Positions 1 through 7,703 of a DNA stretch of 64,000 bases are shown piece after piece. The notes beneath the pieces are model-generated. The model was not told the DNA's origin and made no database searches. It saw nothing but the letters and a program-made list of their open reading frames with translations. A program made the translations under genes and the position numbers. The stretch's first letter is position 1. The number at the start of each line of letters is the position of its first letter. Origin of the DNA: DT-111 sp965263225 (lineage in GTDB: Bacteria > Bacteroidota > Bacteroidia > Chitinophagales > Saprospiraceae); the NCBI GenBank assembly GCA_965263225.1, contig CBDHHG010000009.1, positions 62,001 to 126,000 of the forward strand. Reading direction: 5' to 3'.

Positions 1-1154
1 TTCAGTTAGACGGTTTTGAAAAAGATTTCACAACCGATAATTCCGGCTACTTTGAGGTTGAAGTTCCCTTTTTGGAGGAGGAGGGGATTCTAATCGCAGG
101 TAAACCAAAATTTTACCGTTCTATACAAAGGCTCTCGTTGAACAGTTTCGAACTTGAGAAAGACATCTATCTGGTTAATGAAGAAAGTGTACAGACGGTA
201 GATCTTGAGGTGGATAATAACAACCTTTTTACGATCACCGGTTGTTTCATTGATCAATTTGATCTCCCGGCAACTGAGACATTTGCCTTTGGTCAAAGTC
301 AATTGGCAAATGATGAAAAGATCAGCTACAGAACGGATGTAGATGAAAACGGATGTTTTGAGTTCTTATTAGAAGAAACTGACTTTCAGTGGCATACGAT
401 TTTTGCAAATCGGAAAGTAGATATCTGTTTTGATTTTTCTTTTCAATTTTGGAGGCATTTGGTTGATGACCCTAGTGAGTTAACATTTGACTGGGGTAAT
501 CTTAGATTTCCCATTTCACGAAAAAAGGAAATTACTGTACAGGTAGAGGTGGATCCTTGTGAATCCACAACATATGTCAATCATATATTCCGACCATCAG
601 ATATCAACATATACGAAGAGCTACTTCCCGATGGCCAGGTGCTTAGCTTTTGTGATACTAGTGTTACAGATGCCTGGATATACAGTGGTGTAATGAGTAC
701 CGACAAGCAGTCATTTGATGGAAGCTTTGTTCGGTTTAGTGAATTTGATGCAGGACAAAACTATACCTTATGCCGACCGAATGAAAGGTTTGTGGAAATT
801 CGATTTGCCAATGATACCCTGCTATTCTTTTCACCAAGCCTTACGTATTTACATCGAGGGTTTCAAATAACAGACCCAACTGGCACGCTAGAATTCACCC
901 TTAAAGGTGGTTCTGGGATCACAGTGGGACGCAACGATAGTAACGGTAACTTAGTACAAGTAAGCTCTTACACGAGTTCGATCGGGAAGCTTGAAAAGAG
1001 GGCACCGGACGGTGAGTTATTGTTTGAGATTGATCCTAGTAGTCAGCAGTTTGTCAATCTAGTCGGAGGAAGTGATAGTAAAGGCGTACTAACTGCAACC
1101 ATCCGCTGGAACGATAATCGCACCGAAATAATCACCATCCGTTACAGCATATAA
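1..1154 (+). CDS. Secreted beta-rich protein, 3' part only
   Basis: The reading frame is open from base 3 to the TAA at 1152-1154, about 383 residues, so the true start lies upstream of the window; the TTG at 72 is only an internal codon. Two stretches of the form TDNSGYFEV (near base 36) and DENGCFEF (near base 345) look like the turn and strand of carboxypeptidase-regulatory-like Ig-type domains, common in exported Bacteroidota proteins. The rest is rich in beta-prone and acidic residues with no enzyme motif I recognise. The next gene, a sigma factor, starts 10 bases downstream, so the two may be cotranscribed. Function unknown; an envelope or secreted structural role is inference. Confidence 0.55.
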   Translation, partial: QLDGFEKDFTTDNSGYFEVEVPFLEEEGILIAGKPKFYRSIQRLSLNSFELEKDIYLVNEESVQTVDLEVDNNNLFTITGCFIDQFDLPATETFAFGQSQLANDEKISYRTDVDENGCFEFLLEETDFQWHTIFANRKVDICFDFSFQFWRHLVDDPSELTFDWGNLRFPISRKKEITVQVEVDPCESTTYVNHIFRPSDINIYEELLPDGQVLSFCDTSVTDAWIYSGVMSTDKQSFDGSFVRFSEFDAGQNYTLCRPNERFVEIRFANDTLLFFSPSLTYLHRGFQITDPTGTLEFTLKGGSGITVGRNDSNGNLVQVSSYTSSIGKLEKRAPDGELLFEIDPSSQQFVNLVGGSDSKGVLTATIRWNDNRTEIITIRYSI

Positions 1155-1164
1155 GCCCGACTTT

Positions 1165-1695
1165 GTGCAGACTAAAACCCTACAACTTCTACAGCAACAA
1201 GATGCTGCCACGCAAAAGCGGGTGTATTATCAGCATTGCGACAGACTCATGAATGTGATCCTGCCCTATTTTGAGTCTGTCGCTGATGCTGAGGAAGTCT
1301 TGCAGGATACCTTTCTCACCATTTTTGACAAAATCGAGACCTTTGATCCCCAAAGAGGGGCCTTCAAATCATGGACCCACCGTATCGCCATCAATAAAGC
1401 TTTGATGCGCGTGCGTAAAAAGAAGCGCATACAGTTTACCCACAAAGATTTGAAAGAGGTTACAACGGCTGAACCCTACTCAAATGGCCACATAGAAAAA
1501 GTAGAGATCGAAAAATATTTAAACACACTCCCCGAAAAATCAGCTATCGTCTTCCGCCTTAAGGTAATTGAAGAATTAAGCCACCAGGAAATAGCTGAAG
1601 TTTTACAGATCAAGACCGACGCCTCCCGAGCTATATTTTCAAGAGTTAGAAAAAAAATAAGAGCACACTTTCTAAACCCTAAAACCACCTATTGA
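1165..1695 (+). CDS. ECF-type RNA polymerase sigma factor (sigma-70 family)
   Basis: The 176-residue protein has the two-domain plan of ECF sigma factors. Region 2 covers about residues 20-90, with the core-binding helix ADAEEVLQDTFLTIFDKI and the DNA-melting stretch FKSWTHRIAINKALMRVRKKKR. Region 4 covers about 112-170, with a helix-turn-helix around LSHQEIAEVLQIKTDASRAIFSRVRKKI. The start is GTG at 1165; no ATG gives a full region 2. The stop overlaps the region where the next gene opens, so translation is probably coupled to a membrane protein that could act as its regulator. It probably directs transcription of an envelope-related regulon; targets cannot be read from this sequence. Confidence 0.9.
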   Translation: MQTKTLQLLQQQDAATQKRVYYQHCDRLMNVILPYFESVADAEEVLQDTFLTIFDKIETFDPQRGAFKSWTHRIAINKALMRVRKKKRIQFTHKDLKEVTTAEPYSNGHIEKVEIEKYLNTLPEKSAIVFRLKVIEELSHQEIAEVLQIKTDASRAIFSRVRKKIRAHFLNPKTTY

Positions 1696-1715
1696 CAGGG
1701 GCAAACAGTAATTCT

Positions 1716-3005
1716 ATGGAACCATTACAAACAAAAGACTGGGATAGAGATAAAGTGTGGATGCAAATTGAGGAACAGTTGCAGAAAAAACGTCGCAAAA
1801 GAGCCATTTGGTTCTGGTGGATGGGATCGCTGTGCTTGGGTCTATTGGCTTTTTCTTCCTATGTATATCTTTATCATCATACGAATACTCCGCTGGGTCA
1901 ATTCCCAATTCATGGGAAAGGCTCAATCCTACAAGAGGGACCGATGGTAGTGAAGAAAGTCGACCAGGAAAATCAGCTATCAAGTGCCAAAATACCCGTA
2001 CAGGAATTTACGGTAGAACCTGCCCGCTCTTCTACTCGACAGCAAGCCGCTACTAGTACACCTATACCTAGCTTGGCTAATCAAAACCTAAGCTCTTCCC
2101 TATCATCCACTGCTACCTTAGCCCCTATCGCGCGCCCATTGTCCGTTCAACCTGAAGTACAGGAAAGAACAGGTTTTGAAAAACGCTCGGTCTTGCCTCC
2201 GCTAAAGAGGCTGGATCCCTATCTATACTATCAGCAGCAGCCTTTATCCTGGCAACTATCGACCCCCAGAACTACCCAGCCTTGGAATCTATCTATTAAA
2301 AGTAGCTGGTTAGTCGGACAAGTGGACTATTCCGGACCACAAGACTGGATCAGTGCCAAAGAAGGTAGTGAAACCTTCAACTTTAGTCATGCTCATAGCC
2401 TCTTGCTAGAGGGAAGACTTACTGCCAAATGGTACGGATACTTAGGTATTCAACATCAATTGCACCTAAACACCTACGATTTTAGCACAACATCCGTTCA
2501 AATTCGTAACGTCCCTAGTGATTCAGCCGTAGTGTACCAATTGGATGGTCTGGACCCCATCTACGAGTCAGGTAGCTTGCAGGAAACGACCACTAGTCGT
2601 AGATGGATTGTTCAGAACAACGAACTTCATCGCTGGTCCATACCTTTTGGTTTAGGGCTTAGACACGAAAACGGGAAAATCGGTTTACAAGCTACACTGG
2701 GAATGAACTTTCAGTTTTGGCAAGGCTTTAAGGGAGTGGCACTACATGAGGGAATGCAATCCCATATCTTGGATCAAGGGGCCATAAGGAATAAATATTA
2801 TCGTAATCCTTGGCAATTCAATTTCAACAGCTCCATAGCCCTCAGCTACAGACTTCATCCGCAGTATATTTTACTATTCGGGCTAGAGTATCAAAAAGAT
2901 AATTTAATCTCCATCCAGACTCAGCCGTACCAAGCCGACTATGAGCTTTGGGGGCTTTCTTTAGGCATACGAATGCCTATCCGTATTAATCCGGCCCAGA
3001 GATAG
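1716..3005 (+). CDS. Single-pass membrane protein with C-terminal beta-rich domain, possible anti-sigma partner
   Basis: A 429-residue protein if read from the ATG at 1716; a TTG at 1692 would add eight residues and overlap the sigma factor stop. The first 30 residues are charged and would be cytoplasmic, followed by one membrane helix at about 30-53 (IWFWWMGSLCLGLLAFSSYV), a Ser/Thr/Pro-rich linker, and a C-terminal 230 residues with alternating aromatic strands typical of outer-membrane-barrel-like folds in Bacteroidota. Position right after an ECF sigma factor suggests that the short cytoplasmic segment binds the sigma factor, but no ZAS or FecR motif is visible. The anti-sigma role is inference. 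Confidence 0.5.
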   Translation: MEPLQTKDWDRDKVWMQIEEQLQKKRRKRAIWFWWMGSLCLGLLAFSSYVYLYHHTNTPLGQFPIHGKGSILQEGPMVVKKVDQENQLSSAKIPVQEFTVEPARSSTRQQAATSTPIPSLANQNLSSSLSSTATLAPIARPLSVQPEVQERTGFEKRSVLPPLKRLDPYLYYQQQPLSWQLSTPRTTQPWNLSIKSSWLVGQVDYSGPQDWISAKEGSETFNFSHAHSLLLEGRLTAKWYGYLGIQHQLHLNTYDFSTTSVQIRNVPSDSAVVYQLDGLDPIYESGSLQETTTSRRWIVQNNELHRWSIPFGLGLRHENGKIGLQATLGMNFQFWQGFKGVALHEGMQSHILDQGAIRNKYYRNPWQFNFNSSIALSYRLHPQYILLFGLEYQKDNLISIQTQPYQADYELWGLSLGIRMPIRINPAQR

Positions 3006-3118
3006 TTGGATAACTTTTGTTGGTTTTAGCTTTCTAATCAAGTTGCATATGCCTTCGGTAGGTAAACTGCCAAGGGTATTGATCACAAGTAAAATTTGGG
3101 GTTGATTCGAAAAAAAAC

Positions 3119-3149
3119 TTGGTTTATATTATAAACTAGTTTACTTTTG
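3119..3149 (+). promoter_or_regulatory. Bacteroidota-type promoter of the 3166 operon
   Basis: TACTTTTG at 3142-3149 matches the Bacteroidota -7 consensus TAnnTTTG. TTG at 3119-3121 lies 20 bases upstream, a suitable place for the -33 element. Transcription would start near 3156, ten bases before the ATG at 3166. The -7 box shares bases 3142-3144 with the end of the GTTTA-type element, so a protein bound there should block RNA polymerase. Confidence 0.55.
3122..3144. promoter_or_regulatory. Operator candidate, copy 1 (three GTTTA half-sites)
   Basis: The sequence reads GTTTAT-N5-AAACTAGTTTAC, giving three alternating half-sites GTTTA/TAAAC/GTTTA and a perfect AAACTAGTTT palindrome. Twenty-one of 23 bases are shared with 4035-4057, in the same spacing. 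It overlaps the promoter of the membrane-protein/winged-helix operon, as expected for autoregulation by the regulator encoded at 3737. Confidence 0.6.
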
Positions 3150-3165
3150 AAGAAACAACGGATAC

Positions 3166-3744
3166 ATGAACGCTGATCAACTCAGTCCCGAACAAAGCCT
3201 TGCATTGATCACCCAGGTAATCAAAGAGGCCAAATACAAGTTTGAAGAGAATGGTGTAATCTATTGTATGTGGGGAGTCATCCTTGCTTTTGCTGCCTTG
3301 CTACAGTATGGTTTACTGAAAAGTGGCCAGGAAGAGATCAGCTATTACGGTTACTTCATCGTCCCGGTTGGGGCCTTAATTTCTTGGTACTATTACTCCA
3401 GGAAGAAGTCTGCCCGCAAAAATCAAGTTAGCACTAATATCAGTATCACCTGGGGGATTGTTTCGATGAACTTGATGATCCTAGGGTTTTTCTTCAACCC
3501 CTTTTTGCAAGAAAATCTCACTCCTCTGATGCTGATACTGATGGGCATCGGCACTACCATTTCGGGTGGACTAATAAATAGTCGTTTGATCCTCTTTTCG
3601 GGGCTTTTTTTGAATGCGGCGGGTTTTCTTTGTTTTCAATTGGGCTGGCAGGAACATCCCTTGGTATTGGGAATCTCTGCAATATTGTTTATCCTTGTTC
3701 CGGGTTTGTTACTAATGTTAAAGCACAAGGGCAACAATGTTTAA
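3166..3744 (+). CDS. Six-helix integral membrane protein of unknown function
   Basis: The 192-residue protein has about six hydrophobic helices: roughly residues 28-50, 62-80, 95-115, 120-140, 145-163 and 168-188. They have small loops and no enzyme motif I recognise. The N-terminal 25 residues are polar. Its stop overlaps the start of the winged-helix regulator by eight bases, so the two are made together. Such membrane-protein/regulator pairs often sense an envelope or ligand signal, but nothing in the sequence says which. The ATG at 3166 fits the promoter immediately upstream. Together with the lipoprotein and TonB receptor downstream it probably forms one small transport or sensing regulon (inference). 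Confidence 0.75.
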   Translation: MNADQLSPEQSLALITQVIKEAKYKFEENGVIYCMWGVILAFAALLQYGLLKSGQEEISYYGYFIVPVGALISWYYYSRKKSARKNQVSTNISITWGIVSMNLMILGFFFNPFLQENLTPLMLILMGIGTTISGGLINSRLILFSGLFLNAAGFLCFQLGWQEHPLVLGISAILFILVPGLLLMLKHKGNNV

Positions 3745-4018
3745 AGACCTCAATCCCATTATTCACTCCCAATTGCGATTGGCCATTATCTCCTTTTTAG
3801 TGGCCAATGGTAAATCTGATTTCAAAGAAATCAAAGAAGTGACGAAGGCCACTTCTGGCAACATCAGCGTACAGCTCAAAAAATTGGAGGAAGCAGAGTA
3901 TATCCGCATTACAAAAGGTTTTCTAAATAATTATCAGCACACGGCTATTGAAATTACACCCACGGGAATTCAGGCTTTTGAAGAGTATGTTCAAGCCATC
4001 AAGGCGTATCTAAAATAA
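3737..4018 (+). CDS. Winged-helix transcriptional regulator (MarR/ArsR-like, single domain)
   Basis: A 93-residue protein that is almost only a winged helix-turn-helix: helix 1 SQLRLAIISFLV, the recognition pair FKEIKEVTKATSGNISVQLKKLEE (shown in part), and the wing YIRITKGFLNNYQHTAIEIT, ending in a short dimerisation helix. This matches the small winged-helix DNA-binding family (Pfam HTH_34 type) frequent in Bacteroidota. It overlaps the membrane-protein gene by eight bases. The 23-bp GTTTA-type elements on both sides (3122-3144, 4035-4057) are its most likely binding sites, making it an autoregulator that also controls the lipoprotein/TonB pair. No metal or ligand site is evident. Confidence 0.85.
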   Translation: MFKDLNPIIHSQLRLAIISFLVANGKSDFKEIKEVTKATSGNISVQLKKLEEAEYIRITKGFLNNYQHTAIEITPTGIQAFEEYVQAIKAYLK

Positions 4019-4034
4019 TTTTTTTGCCTATTTA

Positions 4035-4057
4035 GTTTATTTTTTAAACTAGTTTAC
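4035..4057. promoter_or_regulatory. Operator candidate, copy 2
   Basis: GTTTAT-N5-AAACTAGTTTAC, identical to copy 1 at 21 of 23 positions, ending 12 bases before the ATG of the lipoprotein gene at 4070. The 13 bases TAAACTAGTTTAC are exactly shared. A site this close to the start codon would block initiation or elongation when occupied. Confidence 0.6.
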
Positions 4058-4069
4058 AAATCCACATTT

Positions 4070-4867
4070 ATGAAAAACTTACTATTGCTCTGCCTCTTAT
4101 TTGTTGCTTGTAAAGGCAACTCTTCTGAGGCTGAAATGACCAGGCTTCCCAATTATACGACTCATTATGAATTGGTAAATGTAGACCCCAAGTTAGCGAA
4201 CATAGAAGCTCGCATTTACAATTCTTTTGTTCAAGGAATCATGAATCAAGATACTCAACAGATGGAAGCGATCGGAGAACAACTGGCACAACTCTACCAG
4301 GAACGAAAGCACAAGTTAATCCAGTATTGGCGTGCATATCTCCAGTATTATACGGCCATCTATCATATCCAAGCAGGCAATGCTGATGAATCAGAGAAAG
4401 CTTGTGATCAAGGAATTGCCTGGTTGAAAGCTTTGTCGGACAAAAACGCAGAAGATTATGCCCTACTAGCCATGCTGCAAGGCTTTGGCATCCAATTCAA
4501 AGGCATGCGGGCCATGTTCATTTCTGGAGCGATCAAGAGGAACCTGAAGAAGGCAAGAGCCTTGGATGCAGACAATTTACGGGTCCAGTTTGTCTCAGGT
4601 AGCAACGATTACTATACGCCAGCCAAATACGGAGGAGGTAAAGAAGCAGAGAAGTATCTCTTAAAGGCCATTAGCCTACCTCCCCAAAAAGAGTCCAATG
4701 AGATGTTGCCAGCTTGGGGATTGCAAGAAGCTTACGAAATGTTAATTAAGCTGTACATCGAAGCAGAACGTTGGGAAGAAGCCAAAACCTACTTCAATAA
4801 AGGCGTAAAAGCTTGTCCCAATAGCTATGTGATCAATCAGTTAGCCTCAAAACTCGTTGGTAAATGA
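4070..4867 (+). CDS. Helical-repeat lipoprotein paired with the TonB receptor
   Basis: The 265-residue protein starts with a lipoprotein signal (hydrophobic stretch, then LFVAC with the lipidated Cys at about residue 14). The mature part is all-helical, with TPR-like segments such as YLLKAISLPP and LIKLYIEAERWEEAKTYFNKG near the C-terminus, and a GG-KEAEKYL stretch. Its last four bases overlap the start of the TonB receptor (ATGA), so the two are translationally coupled. It could be a surface or periplasmic accessory subunit of the receptor. It is not SusD-like in length or order, since SusD follows SusC and is about 500 residues. Substrate unknown. Confidence 0.7.
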   Translation: MKNLLLLCLLFVACKGNSSEAEMTRLPNYTTHYELVNVDPKLANIEARIYNSFVQGIMNQDTQQMEAIGEQLAQLYQERKHKLIQYWRAYLQYYTAIYHIQAGNADESEKACDQGIAWLKALSDKNAEDYALLAMLQGFGIQFKGMRAMFISGAIKRNLKKARALDADNLRVQFVSGSNDYYTPAKYGGGKEAEKYLLKAISLPPQKESNEMLPAWGLQEAYEMLIKLYIEAERWEEAKTYFNKGVKACPNSYVINQLASKLVGK

Positions 4868-7017
4868 TCAAGTACCTCCTCACCTTACTGTTAGGAATAG
4901 GCGCTATGCACTTGTCTGCTCAGGTTCTTTGGAGTGGGCAAGTGCTAGAGCAAAATGGCACGCCTATTTTTGCCGCTAATGTCTACCCCAAAAGCGCGCC
5001 TGAACAAGGGACCATTACTAATTTTGACGGGTGGTTTGAACTTAAACTGGATCGTCAATTCGATACACTAGTGGTGTCTTACATCGGATTCGATAGCCAA
5101 TTGATTGTGTTGCATAATCAGCAATCGGAGCAAAATCTTACGATCGAACTAAGCAGAGCTGCTCAATCATTAGCCATGATTACCATCAAGGGTTCAGATC
5201 CTATTTCTAGTCAATTCTCAGTGAAAAAACTAGACAAAATGGACGTCTACCTAAATCCGGTAGCCCAGGGCGATCCACTCAAGGCCATCACGATTCTACC
5301 CGCTTCGACTACTACCGACGAATCTGCCAATCCGTCTTTAAGAGGAAGTAGCGCTAATCGAAGTCGAGTGATTTTAAATGGAGTACCGATCTACCATCCC
5401 GTCCGCTCCAGTCAGCTCAATAATCAAGGTTTTTTCAGCATTTTCAATCCCGAAATAATCGAGGAAATGCAGGTCTATGCCAGCAATCCTCCCCTCATCT
5501 ATGGCAACAGCAGCGCGGGTCTGGTTGACATTCAAACCAGCCAGTCCGTACAGGAGAACCAATTTCAGCTATCCACGCATTTGACGGGTGCCGGGCTCTT
5601 CCTATCCAGGCGATTAAAGCAGGATTCAAGCTTTTTACAAGCCTATAGCAATTGGCAATTCTCTGAGGCCTTCATCGGCTTGAATCGGGCTAATGTCCCG
5701 AGGCTGAAAGGCTTTAGTACTAAAGATTTTGGCCTAAATTTTCGATGGCAATTAAGTCCTAGGTGGGCCTTCAACTCACTTCATTATGCCATTGATGAAG
5801 GGTATGACTTCTTGGCGGCTAGTTTGAGTTTTGAAGCACTTTCTTCTGCACAAAAGGAGCGGTATTTCAGTGTTAATAATCTTGTTTACAACTCATTAGC
5901 TAGTATTTTGAGTATAAACATGGGGTACAATACTTCTTCCAGCCGATTCATTCAAGCTAATCTTCGTAGCCGTACAAAAGCGGAACAGTCCTATTTAGGC
6001 CTAAACTATAAGCATTTGGCCTGGCGGGATCTGGTTTGGCAAGTCGGATTTTCTTTTGACTTCCAAAATCAACAAACTCAAGATAGTATTCCCGTTTTCT
6101 TCTTTGCCATTGATCCAGCGGCTCCCAGCTATTTTCAAGCCCGAAACATGAATTTGCAACAAGTAGAAGGTTATGCTTTTGCTAGCTGGGAGGCCAATAA
6201 GGATTGGACCCTTTCCGCTGGGGTTAGAATTCCTTTGGCTCTTGACGAAATCGCCTACCCCTACTTGAGTTATCAGGTAGCATCCAGATATCAGTGGCAA
6301 GACCAACATCATGTACTCATGAGTGCCGGTCAATATCATAGTTTTAGTACCCCGAGCTTCTTCATACCTAGGTATCAGATACTCAAGGCTCAGCAGCTAG
6401 CCGTGGAATATAGCGCCCAACAGGATGACTCTAATTGGCAAGCCGCGATTTACGCTAAAAGAGAGCAAGGAGAAGTAGGTAGCGATGGATTTTTCTCCAT
6501 GGATCAATTGAGTACCATCGGAATAGAAGCCTCCTATCAACAGCAAGTAGGCAAGCACTGGCAATGGACTTTGGCCAATGCCTATATCCGGCAACGGATG
6601 AGGGTGGATGATAAAGTACATACTGGACCTCAAGATTTCGACTACTTCTTTAAGGGTAGCCTACAGTACCAGCATCCCAAGCTCTTTACCCTAGCCTTGA
6701 CTTATTTAAGCCAGCCGGGCAACCCTTACACACCAATAGGAGGAAGCGTATTTGTAGAAGAGCTGGGAGGATACAAACCACTATTTAGTACTCAATTGAA
6801 TAGCGCCCGCTTCAGTACCTACGACAGGTTTGATCTAAACATCAGTCGATACTTTCAATTTGAGCGCTACTCACTAGTTGCCTTCGCATCGGTAACTAAT
6901 CTATTCAATCAACGGAACGAAAGAGATCTACTCTTTGAGGCCGATTACAGTAGTTATGTTTTTGATTATTACCAGCTTAGGTCCTTCTTTGCAGGCTTGG
7001 TGTGGCAGTGGAATTGA
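4864..7017 (+). CDS. TonB-dependent outer-membrane receptor
   Basis: A 717-residue protein with a signal peptide (cleavage after about residue 20, HLSAQ), a carboxypeptidase-regulatory-like domain at about 22-105 (GWFELKLDRQFDTLVVSYIGF), a plug at about 130-230 (SLRGSSANRSRVILNGVPIY) and a beta-barrel to the C-terminal WQWN. At about 700 residues it is shorter than SusC-type receptors and closer to siderophore, metal or cofactor transporters. It overlaps the lipoprotein gene by four bases and should share its control by the operator at 4035-4057. No SusD, ABC transporter or TonB gene is adjacent, so the cargo cannot be named. Energy would come from TonB-ExbBD encoded elsewhere. Confidence 0.9.
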   Translation: MIKYLLTLLLGIGAMHLSAQVLWSGQVLEQNGTPIFAANVYPKSAPEQGTITNFDGWFELKLDRQFDTLVVSYIGFDSQLIVLHNQQSEQNLTIELSRAAQSLAMITIKGSDPISSQFSVKKLDKMDVYLNPVAQGDPLKAITILPASTTTDESANPSLRGSSANRSRVILNGVPIYHPVRSSQLNNQGFFSIFNPEIIEEMQVYASNPPLIYGNSSAGLVDIQTSQSVQENQFQLSTHLTGAGLFLSRRLKQDSSFLQAYSNWQFSEAFIGLNRANVPRLKGFSTKDFGLNFRWQLSPRWAFNSLHYAIDEGYDFLAASLSFEALSSAQKERYFSVNNLVYNSLASILSINMGYNTSSSRFIQANLRSRTKAEQSYLGLNYKHLAWRDLVWQVGFSFDFQNQQTQDSIPVFFFAIDPAAPSYFQARNMNLQQVEGYAFASWEANKDWTLSAGVRIPLALDEIAYPYLSYQVASRYQWQDQHHVLMSAGQYHSFSTPSFFIPRYQILKAQQLAVEYSAQQDDSNWQAAIYAKREQGEVGSDGFFSMDQLSTIGIEASYQQQVGKHWQWTLANAYIRQRMRVDDKVHTGPQDFDYFFKGSLQYQHPKLFTLALTYLSQPGNPYTPIGGSVFVEELGGYKPLFSTQLNSARFSTYDRFDLNISRYFQFERYSLVAFASVTNLFNQRNERDLLFEADYSSYVFDYYQLRSFFAGLVWQWN

Positions 7018-7055
7018 GAAAAGCGCCAATGGTCCAGGTAGCTAATTGGAAGAAC

Positions 7056-7517
7056 TTAATCCTCTGTGTGATCTTCTTCGGCATCGGTCCCAGGCGGGTT
7101 GAACAAGCCCCATCTATCAAAAATGAAATTTAAAGGATCAAAGGTTCTAATCCATTCTAGAAAGAGTACTCGAAATTCCTCGATTTCTTGTCGTAGCAGT
7201 TTAAAGTATTCCGGCTCTTCAAAGCCGTGGATAGCTAAGCCATTGGTCTGTACAATCAATTCTCTGGCGGCTTTCCGAATCAAAGTGGCATTTTCCATGC
7301 GGATATCGAAGAGGTCTCCCCCCTCTGCCCCGGCAATCTTGGCTGGAATCACATAGGAGTCGGCCATCATGAAACCTTTGATATCTGTTAGTACAGGGTC
7401 ATCATCTGGGATCAGGGCGCAGATGGAATCTACGATTTGGACGATATCCATCGCCTTTTGGTAAATGGGCATTCGTTCGTAACGCCTAAAGTCTGCGGGC
7501 TTATTTTCGTCGTACAT
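7056..7517 (-). CDS. Four-helix-bundle-like protein of unknown function
   Basis: The 153-residue protein is almost entirely helical. The segment MPIYQKAMDIVQIVDSI, followed by a middle VIPAKIAGAE stretch and then MENATLIRKAARELIVQTNGL, resembles the 23S-rRNA-intervening-sequence/avd-like four-helix bundle family, in which a PxNIAEG-type turn connects helices 2 and 3. The C-terminus is acidic (EEDHTED). There is no signal peptide or membrane segment, so it is cytoplasmic. It converges on the TonB receptor gene with 38 bases between. An inverted repeat upstream (7539-7565) may control it. The function of this family outside rRNA or retroelement contexts is not established. Confidence 0.6.
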   Translation of the reverse strand: MYDENKPADFRRYERMPIYQKAMDIVQIVDSICALIPDDDPVLTDIKGFMMADSYVIPAKIAGAEGGDLFDIRMENATLIRKAARELIVQTNGLAIHGFEEPEYFKLLRQEIEEFRVLFLEWIRTFDPLNFIFDRWGLFNPPGTDAEEDHTED

Positions 7518-7538
7518 AATTGATTAGGAGCGCTTTGT

Positions 7539-7565
7539 TTCGAAAGGATATGTGGTACTTTCGAA
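7539..7565. promoter_or_regulatory. Perfect inverted repeat TTCGAAAG/CTTTCGAA
   Basis: TTCGAAAG (7539-7546) and CTTTCGAA (7558-7565) are perfect 8-base complements separated by 11 bases. Each arm also holds the palindrome TTCGAA. It lies 22 bases upstream of the start of the four-helix-bundle gene on the minus strand. It could be a repressor site or an RNA hairpin in the leader; no run of T follows, so it is not a typical terminator. Confidence 0.4.
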
Positions 7566-7703
7566 TTATTCTACAATGCAGCCTGAATCGTATCACCTCC
7601 CCCAAAACCTGTGCTTAGCATACTCTCAGAGGAGGCTATATCCCAAAATACGAAAATTGTCTTTACGGATGATATAACGATTAATTATTATATTTCAAGT
7701 ATT

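Noticed and set aside
4864..7017. Possible SusC/SusD polysaccharide utilisation locus
   Set aside because: The receptor is too short for SusC, the partner is upstream and not SusD-like, and no glycoside hydrolase is adjacent.
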